DNA from: Kofleriaceae bacterium | GTDB lineage: Bacteria; Myxococcota_A; Polyangia; Haliangiales; Haliangiaceae | Assembly: GCA_025357755.1 (NCBI GenBank) | Contig: JANXOP010000388.1 | Coordinates: 1 to 61,816, forward strand | Reading direction: 5' to 3' | Length of the DNA: 61,816 nucleotides | Part shown: positions 44,380 to 52,439 of the stretch, one piece after another | Layout of the letters: each line of letters begins with the position of its first letter | Position numbering within the stretch: the stretch's first letter is position 1 | Position numbers and translations under genes: made by a program | Notes under the pieces: generated by a model | The model's database searches: none | What the model was told of the DNA's origin: nothing | What the model saw: the letters and a program-made list of their open reading frames with translations, nothing else

Positions 44380-45926
44380 TTTGGCACCAGCGAGTCCATG
44401 CCGCGCTCGCGCATCTCCTTGCGCCACGCATCGACGAGCTTGACGAACGCATCGCCGAGCTCGGGATCGAATTGGGTGCCGCTGCAGCGCTCGATCTCGC
44501 CGATCGCGACCTCGTGGCTGAGCGCGCGGCGGTAGGCGCGATCGGAGGTCATCGCGTCGTACGCATCGGCGATCGCGACGATGCGGCCGACGAGCGGGAT
44601 GTTCTGGCCCGACAGGCCGCGCGGATAGCCACCGCCATCCCACCACTCGTGGTGGCACCAACAACCGTCGATCAGGCCGTGCAGACACGGCACCGGATCG
44701 AGGATGCGCTTGCCCTTCTCGGGGTGCTGGCGAAACACCGCGACCTCCTCGGGCGTGAGCTTGCCGGGCTTGTTCAGCATGTCGTAGCGCACGCCGATCT
44801 TGCCGACGTCGTGCATCACGCCGGCTTGCACGATGCGCCGGATCTCTTGATCGGGAAGCGTGAGCCCGCGCGACAGGATCTCGGAGTACACGGCGACGCG
44901 TTCGGAGTGGCCGCGCGTGTACATGTCGCTCTCTTCGAGCGCCTGCGCGAAGCCCGCGACGGTCTGCTGGAACATCTCCTCGAGGGATTGGTTCGCCGTG
45001 CGCAGATGGGCGTTGGTCTCGACGAGCTCGCCGTACAGGCGCGCGTTATCGATCGCACTCGCGGCACGCGAGGCGAGCACCGCGAGCATCTTGCGATGGC
45101 CCTCGTCGAACTTCTTCGCCGGCGTGAACGAGAACACGTTCAACACGCCGACCATCTGGCCACCGACCTGGAGGGGGACCGCGACGAACGAGCTGAGATC
45201 CTGCTGCTGAGTGGGCTCGGTGAAGAACCGCGAGGCCTTGCCACCGTGCGCGAGGATCGGCACGCCTTGCGCGAACTGCTCGGTCAACAGGCCGAACGCG
45301 GGGGAGGGCATGCCTCCCGGACGATGCGCATCGTTCGCGACGATCTTGACGCGCTCTTCGAAGTTGCCGGTCTTGGTATCGAGCAAGTGCAGCGTGGCGA
45401 CGTCGGCTTTGACCTCGTCGATCGCGGCGCGCAGCACCACGTCGAGGATCTTGTCGATCTCCTGCTGCAGCGCGATTGCCTCGGAGACGCGATAGATCGT
45501 GAGCGCCTCGCGCAGCCGGATGTTCTCGGTCTGCAGGCGCTGGCGATACAGCGCGCGCTGGACGACGTGGATGACCTCCTCGACCTTGAATGGCTTGAGG
45601 AGGTAATCGTAGGCGCCCTTCTTCATCGCCTCGATCGCGGTCTCGACGGTGCCGAAGCCCGTCATCAACACGGTCAAGACGCCGAGCCGCTCGGCCTCGA
45701 TCTTCTCGAGCAGCTGCAGGCCCGAGAGCCGCGGCATCTTGAGATCGGTGATCAATAAATCGTAGGGACGGAGCCGGAGCTCGGTCAGCGCCTTTTCACC
45801 ATCTTCGACGGTGTGGACAGAAAAGCCCTCGAGCGAGAGAAACTCCGCGAGGATCTCTCGGATCACTCGCTCGTCATCGACGACGAGGATCCGTGCAGCT
45901 TCGGGCGATTCGGTAGCGGCTACCAC
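44376..45926 (-). CDS. Response regulator with GAF and HD-GYP domains
   Basis: 516 residues: receiver domain with VVDDE acid pair (D17, D18) and phosphoacceptor D61 in LLITDLKMP; GAF domain at about 145-300; HD-GYP domain at about 320-505 with HSERV, HDVGKIG, HHEWWDGGGYP. HD-GYP proteins hydrolyse cyclic di-GMP (or related cyclic dinucleotides) to mononucleotides. The motif is intact, so it is likely active and controlled by phosphorylation and a GAF ligand. Start is GTG 45926. No cognate sensor kinase is encoded in the window. Coupling to a Nudix gene might help clear the nucleotide product. Confidence 0.94.
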   Translation of the reverse strand: MVAATESPEAARILVVDDERVIREILAEFLSLEGFSVHTVEDGEKALTELRLRPYDLLITDLKMPRLSGLQLLEKIEAERLGVLTVLMTGFGTVETAIEAMKKGAYDYLLKPFKVEEVIHVVQRALYRQRLQTENIRLREALTIYRVSEAIALQQEIDKILDVVLRAAIDEVKADVATLHLLDTKTGNFEERVKIVANDAHRPGGMPSPAFGLLTEQFAQGVPILAHGGKASRFFTEPTQQQDLSSFVAVPLQVGGQMVGVLNVFSFTPAKKFDEGHRKMLAVLASRAASAIDNARLYGELVETNAHLRTANQSLEEMFQQTVAGFAQALEESDMYTRGHSERVAVYSEILSRGLTLPDQEIRRIVQAGVMHDVGKIGVRYDMLNKPGKLTPEEVAVFRQHPEKGKRILDPVPCLHGLIDGCWCHHEWWDGGGYPRGLSGQNIPLVGRIVAIADAYDAMTSDRAYRRALSHEVAIGEIERCSGTQFDPELGDAFVKLVDAWRKEMRERGMDSLVPK

Positions 45927-45932
45927 GAGCGA

Positions 45933-46655
45933 CTAGGTGGTGGGCTGAACCTTCGGGGCCATCGGATCCCAGAACACCGAGGCGTGGCCGTTCTCCTTGT
46001 CGGCCTGCTCCTGGATGTGGAGCCAGTTGTCGCGCTGCGACGAGACCGACGCTTTGGCCGATTCCGCCTTCGCCTTCGCCGAATCGGTGCGGCTCTTGCG
46101 CGATTCCTGCTGCTTCGGGAACGAATCGTACGTCACGCCCTTCGGCGCGATGTTGTTGGTCTTCGCGAGCTGCGCCTTCGCGGCCTCGAACTCGGCCTCG
46201 CGGTAGTACATGTTCTCCTGCGTGTAGCGCAGGTAGTGCTTGAGGTACGAGTGGTACGTCTGGAGGTATTTCACGCGCGCGTCGGCCGCCTTGCCGACGT
46301 CCTTCGCGGTCGCTTCGGACTTCGTCGCCTCGTTGATCCGGTTCATGTCATTCGAGGCCTGGGCGCTCTTCGTGTTCGAAGCTGCCGAGTCCATCGCGAG
46401 GCGCGTGGCCTTCTGATCATTGCTCGCCTGGTGGAGCTGGGAGTCCGACTCCTTGACCTGCGCTTCGGCATTCGCGTTCTCCATCCGCGCCACGTTCCAG
46501 GCCTGCTGGGTCTGGACGACCGCCTGCTTCTGGTCGAGCGGAATGGCCGCGATGTACATCTCGTCGAAGTGCTGCGCGAGCGGACCCGGAGGGCTGTCCG
46601 AAGAGCCGCACGCGTAGAGGCCAAGCAAACACACGATTGTGAGTAATCCCCGCAT
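45933..46655 (-). CDS. Helical lipoprotein
   Basis: 240 residues from the ATG at 46653-46655. Lipobox LLGLYAC after a short signal, then a long, Ala/Lys/Gln/Glu-rich coiled coil (QVKESDSQLHQASND, EAAKAQLAKTNN, KAKAESAKASVSSQ). It ends with WDPMAPKVQP. Such helical lipoproteins often act as outer-membrane or peptidoglycan spacers. The frame upstream of this ATG is antisense of coaX. It lies seven bases before the HD-GYP start and is divergent from coaX. Confidence 0.87.
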   Translation of the reverse strand: MRGLLTIVCLLGLYACGSSDSPPGPLAQHFDEMYIAAIPLDQKQAVVQTQQAWNVARMENANAEAQVKESDSQLHQASNDQKATRLAMDSAASNTKSAQASNDMNRINEATKSEATAKDVGKAADARVKYLQTYHSYLKHYLRYTQENMYYREAEFEAAKAQLAKTNNIAPKGVTYDSFPKQQESRKSRTDSAKAKAESAKASVSSQRDNWLHIQEQADKENGHASVFWDPMAPKVQPTT

Positions 46656-46709
46656 AGTGCTGGCGAGCCTACTACGGTCGGGCGCTCCCGGGCTACAGTT
46701 GGGCCGAAG

Positions 46710-47492
46710 ATGACGACCCTCCTCGCCGTCGACGTGGGTAATACGAACACCGTGCTCGGCGTCTTTCGCGACGACGAACTGGCCGCGCATTGGCGGATCC
46801 AGACCGTCGCGCAGCGGACCTCCGACGAGTATGCGGTGCTCTTGAAGACCTTGTTCGACCTCGACGGGTTCCCGTGGAAGTCGATCACCGCCGGGATCAT
46901 CTCGTCGGTGGTGCCACCGACGGTGTTCGGGATCCAGCAGTTCTTCAAGCGCTACACCGGTGGGCCCGCGCTCGTCGTCGGTCCCGGGATCAAGACCGGG
47001 ATGCCGATCCTCTACGAAAACCCCCGCGAGGTCGGCGCGGATCGCATCGTCAACGCGGTCGCCGCCTACGAAGAATACAAGACCGGCTGCATCGTCGTCG
47101 ATTTTGGCACGGCGACCACCTGGGACGTCGTCAACCCGAAGGGCGAGTACATAGGCGGCGTGATCGCTCCCGGCATCCAGATCAGCGCCGAGGCTTTGTA
47201 CGAGCACGCGGCGAAGTTGCCGCGCGTCGAGCTCGCACGACCCGGCAAGATCGTCGCGCGCAACACGATCCACTCGATGCAGGCGGGCCTCGTCTACGGA
47301 TACGCAGGCATGGTCGACAGCATCGTCAACCGGATCCGCGCCGAGGTCGATTGGCCGGCCAAGTGTATCGCGACCGGTGGCCTGGCTCCGCTGATCGCGA
47401 CCGAGACCAAGACGATCGAAGCGACCGACGACCTGCTGACGTTGAAGGGCCTCAAGATCCTCTATCACCGCAATCAGGCCGGCCAATCGTGA
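46710..47492 (+). CDS. coaX: Type III pantothenate kinase
   Basis: 260 residues. DVGNTNT (8-14), GADR, and DFGTATTWD are the three signature motifs of CoaX, which phosphorylates pantothenate in the first step of coenzyme A synthesis and is not inhibited by CoA. Length is as usual. It starts 55 bases from a divergent lipoprotein gene and its TGA overlaps the GTG of the next gene by four bases. Confidence 0.97.
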   Translation: MTTLLAVDVGNTNTVLGVFRDDELAAHWRIQTVAQRTSDEYAVLLKTLFDLDGFPWKSITAGIISSVVPPTVFGIQQFFKRYTGGPALVVGPGIKTGMPILYENPREVGADRIVNAVAAYEEYKTGCIVVDFGTATTWDVVNPKGEYIGGVIAPGIQISAEALYEHAAKLPRVELARPGKIVARNTIHSMQAGLVYGYAGMVDSIVNRIRAEVDWPAKCIATGGLAPLIATETKTIEATDDLLTLKGLKILYHRNQAGQS

Positions 47493-48598
47493 TCGAACAG
47501 ACTCCGCTCGACGTCACGAAGCTCTCACCTGCCGCCCAGAAGGCGCTCGGTGCAGGCCCCGGTCGGATGATGGCGTCGCGCGGCATGCTCCCGCTGCCGC
47601 CCGCTGACCAGCTCGCGGTGCTGTATCAGCTGGCGATCGATCCGGATCAGAACCTCGCGAACGCCGCGCGTGCGACCGCGATGGGGTTGCCGGATACGCT
47701 GATCGCGGGTGCGCTGCGCGATGCGAAGCTCGATCCCCGCGTCCTCGATCTGTTCGCGCAGCTCGTCGGTGATACCGCCTCGGCCTTCGAATCGATCGTC
47801 GAGAATGCGAACACCTCGGATCACACGATCGCGACGCTCGCGGCCAACGGTGGCGCGCGCGAGATCGATCGGATCGCGGCGAACGAGCAGCGGATGCTGC
47901 GGCATCCCGAGATCATCGCGGCGATGTATCAGAACAAGGCGGGCCGGATGTCGACGATCGATCGCGTCGTCGAGCTCGCGGTCCGCAACAACATCCGCGT
48001 CCCCGGCCTCGTCGCCTGGGACGAGATCGCCCGCGCGATCCAGGCCCACCCGGCACCCGCGAGCGCCGAGACCGATGCCTTGTTCGCGATGGTCGCCGAG
48101 GTCGAGACCGACGAGACCGCGCTGGTCACGGGCGATGCCGAGAAGATCCTCGAGGAGCAGACCGATACGGGGGTCGAGGAGGACGAGCGCATCCCGTGGG
48201 GTAAGTTGTCCATCCCTGCAAAGATCCGGATCGCGACCACCGGGAACGCGACCAAGCGGGCGATGGCGATCCGCGACCCGGTCAAGATGGTCGCCACCGC
48301 GGCAATTAAAGCCGGTGGCGTAACCGAGTTCGAGGCGGCACGTTATGCCAGTAACGCCGGCCTGTCCGAAGACGTCATCAAGTACATCGCGATGAAGCGC
48401 GAGTGGACCAAGCTCTACGGCATCAAGTTCTCCCTGTGCAGGAATCCCAAGAACGCAGTGACCGACACGATGAAGTTCCTGCCGTTCCTTCGCGAGAAGG
48501 ATCTGGCGGCGATCGCGAAGAGCCGAGGCGTGCCCTCAGCGGTGGTGGCGGCGGCGCGCAAGCTCGTGACGCAACGAACGTCACAACCGAAAAAATGA
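47489..48598 (+). CDS. Conserved unknown helical protein downstream of coaX
   Basis: 369 residues from GTG 47489 (GTGA overlap with coaX). Almost wholly alpha-helical with short repeated hairpins (QNLANAARATAMGLPDTL, LRDAKLDPRVLDLFAQLVGD), reminiscent of HEAT or DUF2336-type solenoids. No membrane segment. Its stop overlaps the ATG of the next gene by four bases. The tight coupling suggests a shared transcript, not a shared pathway. I do not recognise a family. Confidence 0.82.
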   Translation: MIEQTPLDVTKLSPAAQKALGAGPGRMMASRGMLPLPPADQLAVLYQLAIDPDQNLANAARATAMGLPDTLIAGALRDAKLDPRVLDLFAQLVGDTASAFESIVENANTSDHTIATLAANGGAREIDRIAANEQRMLRHPEIIAAMYQNKAGRMSTIDRVVELAVRNNIRVPGLVAWDEIARAIQAHPAPASAETDALFAMVAEVETDETALVTGDAEKILEEQTDTGVEEDERIPWGKLSIPAKIRIATTGNATKRAMAIRDPVKMVATAAIKAGGVTEFEAARYASNAGLSEDVIKYIAMKREWTKLYGIKFSLCRNPKNAVTDTMKFLPFLREKDLAAIAKSRGVPSAVVAAARKLVTQRTSQPKK

Positions 48599-49614
48599 GC
48601 TTCGTCGCGCGCATCGGGCTCGCGATCACGAAGCCGCGGGCGGCGATCACGCTCGCAGGCGATCGCACGCAGGCGGGGCGCTCGGGCAGTGACCTGTTGC
48701 TCGCGATCCTCGTGCTGCTCGTCGCGACCCAGCTGCGCTGGCTGGTCTCGGCGGCATGGCTCGGTGCGGTCGTCGCGCCCGCGCTCGGGGCGCGTGCGGC
48801 GGTCCACGTGCTCACGCGATCGCTGACGCTCGAGCTCGGCTTGCTCGTCGTGAGCGCGGCCGTGATCTTTATCTGGAGCGGCGCGAAGCGCGAGCTCGGC
48901 CGCGCGTTCGATCTCGCGTGCGTCGCGGCGCTGCCGCTCGTGATCGTGCACCTCGTCGCCCAGACCGTGATCGGCATCGGCGATCTGCCGCTACCGGCGG
49001 CGGTGTCCACGGCGATCGAGCTCGGCTCGATCCTCTGGATGGCCGCGCTGACGGTGCTCGCGCTTCCGATCGCACGAGGTGCGGATGCCGTGGGTTCGAT
49101 CGATCTACGTGCGAAGCGCGCAGGGTGGTCGTTCGCGACCATCGCGATCGCGGGCGTCGCGGTGCAGCTCCTGTGGATCGGCCAGCACCTCGATCAGATC
49201 CGACCCCTCGAGAAGGGCGGGCCGGCGCCGGCGTTCTCGCTCGCCGCGATCGGGCCCGGCGGCCAGCTCGGCACGCACGTGGCGCGAACGCCCGGGCACG
49301 TGACGATCGTCGACTTCTGGGCGACGTGGTGTGGTCCCTGTCTCCGCTCGATGCCGCACCTCGACGCGTTTCAACGCGCGCATCCCGATGTCGACGTGCT
49401 CACGATCAACCTCGACGATGCGAAGGAGGCGCGCGCGCTGTTCGATCGCGAGGGCTACAAGCTGCAGCTCCTGGCCGATGACGGGGATGCGAGCGAGAAG
49501 TTCGGGGTGACGACGATTCCGCACACGGTCGTGATCGGACGTGACGGTCGGCTGAGCCGGTTGAACGATGACGGGCCGGCCGACCTCGAGGCCGAAGTCC
49601 GCGCCGTCCAATAA
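48595..49614 (+). CDS. Yip1-like membrane domain fused to a TlpA/thioredoxin domain
   Basis: 339 residues from ATG 48595. Residues 1-~200 contain about five hydrophobic helices (LLLAILVLLVATQLRWLV, ELGLLVVSAAVIFIWSG) in a Yip1-like pattern; 210-339 is a TlpA/ResA-type thioredoxin domain with C246-G-P-C249 in FWATWCGPCLRSMPH and a cis-proline in TTIPHT. The catalytic pair is intact, so it is probably a membrane-anchored thiol-disulfide oxidoreductase. The fusion of these two parts is unusual. Its start overlaps the stop of the preceding gene. Confidence 0.9.
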   Translation: MSFVARIGLAITKPRAAITLAGDRTQAGRSGSDLLLAILVLLVATQLRWLVSAAWLGAVVAPALGARAAVHVLTRSLTLELGLLVVSAAVIFIWSGAKRELGRAFDLACVAALPLVIVHLVAQTVIGIGDLPLPAAVSTAIELGSILWMAALTVLALPIARGADAVGSIDLRAKRAGWSFATIAIAGVAVQLLWIGQHLDQIRPLEKGGPAPAFSLAAIGPGGQLGTHVARTPGHVTIVDFWATWCGPCLRSMPHLDAFQRAHPDVDVLTINLDDAKEARALFDREGYKLQLLADDGDASEKFGVTTIPHTVVIGRDGRLSRLNDDGPADLEAEVRAVQ

Positions 49615-49651
49615 GTGGATATCGAAACCCGGCTCTGGTACGACGACCCAT

Positions 49652-49852
49652 ATGGCGAGCCTCGTCTGCGCCACGTGCCGCAAGCTCATCCCGATGGGGA
49701 CCGCCGCGATTCGCTGCACCGTGGCATCCTGCAACACGGGCAGGATGAAGCTGCGGTTCTGCTCGGTGGGGTGCTGGGAGAAACATGTCCCCACCGCGCG
49801 CCATCGCAAGGCCAGCTACGCGGTCGATTCGAAGCCCGACTCGACTGAGTAG
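49652..49852 (+). CDS. Zinc-finger microprotein
   Basis: 66 residues. Six cysteines in three pairs (CATC, CTVASC, CSVGC) and a later H give a small zinc-ribbon or MYND/HIT-like finger. An in-frame upstream ATG at 49568 would overlap the thioredoxin gene and add sequence with no pattern, so I start at ATG 49652 (MASLVCATC). It lies 37 bases after that gene and 36 bases before the FAM20C-like gene. DNA, RNA or protein binding are all possible. Confidence 0.68.
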   Translation: MASLVCATCRKLIPMGTAAIRCTVASCNTGRMKLRFCSVGCWEKHVPTARHRKASYAVDSKPDSTE

Positions 49853-49888
49853 ACGTCGGGTTTCTCGTACGTGGTAAATTAACGCCGC

Positions 49889-50971
49889 GTGCGGTTAGGG
49901 ACCTGCATCGCGCTGGAGCTCCTCTGTGTGGCGGGGACCGGCGCCGGGCTGTGGCTCGTTGCGAGTCGCGGCGTGGAGATCGCCGGTCGCTATCTCCAGC
50001 CGGATGCCTCGGCCGCGACGATCAACAGCCGGGCAGAGCAGGGCGTTCGTCCGCTCGCGAGTGCGCACCTCGAGGTCAAGGGGCCGGCCGGTGACACCAC
50101 CGTGTTCGGCCTTCCGGACGAGATGCTGCTCGCCCCGCTCGCCGCCACGCGCGTGACCGGCATCAAGCTGAACCACGGTGGCACGTCGCTGTCGTTGCGG
50201 CTCGACTTTGCCTCCGGCGCGCGCGCCGCGTTCAAGCCACAGCAGACCCATCCGCAATCCGATCCGCGGCGCGAGATCGCGGCCTATCGGATCGATCGCA
50301 TGCTCGGCATCGGTCACGTTCCGCCGGCGAAGTCCGCGACCTTCGCGGTCGCGGATCTCGTCGCGGCCGCCGGGCCCGACGTGCGCGACTACACCGAGCA
50401 GCGAATCGCGACCGAAGCGATCGCGCACGACGGCAAGGTCTCGGGCGAGGTGTCGTGGTGGATCCCGCAGATCAGCGACATGATGATCGGCGCGCACCGT
50501 GTCGACGAGCCCCTCGGCATGGTCGACTGGGTGCCGATGCTGCAGGCCGGTCAGCCCACGCCGCCCGAATTCGCGAGTACGGTCACGCAACTGTCGACCG
50601 TGATCGTCTTCGACGTGTTGATCGACAACGCCGATCGCTGGACCGGCAACAACACGAAGTGCTCGCCCGATCAGCACGTGTTGTACTTCATGGACAACAC
50701 ACTCGCGTTCTCGAACTTCACGCTCGGTCATCAGACGAACCTGATCCCGCTGCAGCGGATCTCGAAGTTCTCGAAGACCCTCGTGAAGCGCTTGCGCACA
50801 TTAACGTACGCGTCGATCACGCAAGCGCTCGCCGTTCCCGACGATCCGCTCGCGCCGCTGCTCGAGCCAGGTGAGATTCGTGCGCTGCTCGCCCGCCGCG
50901 ATCACTTGCTGGGGTATATCGATGCTCTGTCCGCCGAGCTCGGTGAGAACGCGGTCCTCTCGCTGCCATGA
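49889..50971 (+). CDS. FAM20C/HipA-like kinase, exported or membrane-anchored
   Basis: 360 residues from GTG 49889. A hydrophobic N-terminus (IALELLCVAGTGAGLWLVA) is a signal or anchor. Kinase-like residues can be lined up: ATP lysine in FKPQ (K116), glutamate in RREIAAYRIDRMLG (E129), catalytic loop DVLIDNADRWTGNNT (242-256), and metal ligand in FMDNTLAF (D269). This pattern is that of secreted FAM20C-type kinases and the distantly related HipA fold, and the residues look intact. No paired antitoxin gene is present. A periplasmic protein or glycan kinase is the likeliest role. The next ATG overlaps its TGA. Confidence 0.72.
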   Translation: MRLGTCIALELLCVAGTGAGLWLVASRGVEIAGRYLQPDASAATINSRAEQGVRPLASAHLEVKGPAGDTTVFGLPDEMLLAPLAATRVTGIKLNHGGTSLSLRLDFASGARAAFKPQQTHPQSDPRREIAAYRIDRMLGIGHVPPAKSATFAVADLVAAAGPDVRDYTEQRIATEAIAHDGKVSGEVSWWIPQISDMMIGAHRVDEPLGMVDWVPMLQAGQPTPPEFASTVTQLSTVIVFDVLIDNADRWTGNNTKCSPDQHVLYFMDNTLAFSNFTLGHQTNLIPLQRISKFSKTLVKRLRTLTYASITQALAVPDDPLAPLLEPGEIRALLARRDHLLGYIDALSAELGENAVLSLP

Positions 50972-52368
50972 ATTCCTGTCCTGTATGCGGAAAGCCGGTC
51001 GATCCGATCCGCGCGCCTGCCGTCGGCGTGCGTGACGGCAAGGTCATCTCGTATTGCAGCAAGGCCCACGCTGTCGAGGCCGAGACCAAGCCGACCATCG
51101 TGCCCAGCGTCCCGAAGCGCGCGGGCACCGATCCGGCGTTCCGGATCCCCGAAGCCGATCAGAAAAAGCACAAGAAGACGCGCACGCCGGCCAGCGGCGT
51201 CGCGCAGCCGGTCGCGTTGATGGACAGCGGGCCGGTGATCGAGATCGTGCACGAGCCCGCGTCGGGCGTCGTGACCAGCGCGGCCGATGCGCGCAGTGGT
51301 GCGGCGCGGCCGAGCGCTTCGTCGATGACGAGCGGTGCGATCCAGATCGCGGACACTGGTCACCTCGACGACTACGTCTCCGCGGATTCGCCGAAGCGTG
51401 GCAAGCGGCTGATCCTCGCAGCGGTCGTGATCGTCCTCGGCGGCGGTGCGGCCGCGGCGTACAAGCTCGGCGTGTTCGGCGGACAGCCGGAGAAGCAGCT
51501 CGTCCCTGCCGTGGAAGCCCCCAAGCCGGTTGCGGTCGCGCCAGCTGTGCCGGCTGCGCCCCCCGCACCCGTGATTACCAAAGCAGCCGCGATCGGCGAC
51601 GCGAAGTCGGTGCTCACGGTCTTGCTCGCGTCCGATTCTGCGCGCATCCAGCGCCTCGCTGCCTCCGCACTCTCTCGGACGGGAGATGCGGCTGCGATCG
51701 CGGCGCTCGAGACGCTGCTGCAGAAAGAGACGAGCGACATCGCGAAGCTCGATATCTTGTACGCGTTAGCGCGTGCAGGCGACAAGCGAGGCAGCGCGGG
51801 CCTGGCGCCGTTCCTCGGGTCGCCGCGTCGCGACGTCAAGCAAGAAGCAGCGCGACGGTTTGCGTGGCTGGGCGACAAGCGCGGCGTCGAAACGCTCGCG
51901 AACTACCTCGAGGTCAGCCAGGACAGGCTCGGTGCCGCCGAGATCCTCGCCTTCCTCGCGGAGCCACGCGCGATCAAGGTGCTCGAGGCGATTCGTGCGG
52001 ACGAGAAGGCGCTGCCCGACGAGAAAGCGCGTGCCGCGATCGCGCTCGGCTTCGCGAACAAAGCGGACATCGCCCCGGCCCTACACGAGCTCCTCCAAGA
52101 TTCGCGCTTCAACTCGTTTGCCGCGGCGGCACTCGCGAACCTGCATGACGCGCAGGCGCGGCCCGTCCTCTTGAAGCAGCTGGGTGTCTCGGCGTTGCGC
52201 GTGAGTGCCGCGCGTTCGCTCCGTCGGTTGGACGAGAACCTCGACCCGGTGCCCCTCCTCCCGGGGCTCACGGCGGTGCTGACCTCGGCAAAAGACACCG
52301 AACAGGTCGCAACGGCCGAAGAGATCCTGTTGCTCGCCGGCCCTGCCGCCTGGTCCGAGCACGAGTAA
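50968..52368 (+). CDS. Zinc-ribbon, single-pass HEAT-repeat protein
   Basis: 466 residues. An N-terminal zinc ribbon (CPVCGKP...YCSKAH, TRASH-like) is followed by a disordered segment, a membrane helix at about 148-170 (LILAAVVIVLGGGAAAAYKLG) and eight or so HEAT-like repeats (SARIQRLAASALSRTGD, DVKQEAARRFAWLGDK). The zinc ribbon should face the cytosol and the repeats the other side. The ATG overlaps the stop of the FAM20C-like gene by four bases; the pair may work together, the HEAT solenoid presenting substrates. Function is not known. Confidence 0.85.
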   Translation: MNSCPVCGKPVDPIRAPAVGVRDGKVISYCSKAHAVEAETKPTIVPSVPKRAGTDPAFRIPEADQKKHKKTRTPASGVAQPVALMDSGPVIEIVHEPASGVVTSAADARSGAARPSASSMTSGAIQIADTGHLDDYVSADSPKRGKRLILAAVVIVLGGGAAAAYKLGVFGGQPEKQLVPAVEAPKPVAVAPAVPAAPPAPVITKAAAIGDAKSVLTVLLASDSARIQRLAASALSRTGDAAAIAALETLLQKETSDIAKLDILYALARAGDKRGSAGLAPFLGSPRRDVKQEAARRFAWLGDKRGVETLANYLEVSQDRLGAAEILAFLAEPRAIKVLEAIRADEKALPDEKARAAIALGFANKADIAPALHELLQDSRFNSFAAAALANLHDAQARPVLLKQLGVSALRVSAARSLRRLDENLDPVPLLPGLTAVLTSAKDTEQVATAEEILLLAGPAAWSEHE

Positions 52369-52387
52369 TCCCGGGTAATTACCTAAC

Positions 52388-52408
52388 TAATATGCGTCGT
52401 TGACGCAT
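52388..52408 (+). promoter_or_regulatory. TAATAT box and perfect dyad in front of rimO
   Basis: TAATAT (52388-52393) is a good -10-like hexamer in a small AT-rich patch. It is overlapped by ATGCGTC-GTT-GACGCAT (52392-52408), a perfect 7+7 inverted repeat with a three-base centre. This could be an operator over the rimO promoter or a hairpin ending the upstream transcript. No -35 consensus is seen 17 bases upstream. Confidence 0.4.
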
Positions 52409-52439
52409 GCCGCCGGGTAGCCCAGACTGCGCCCGATTC

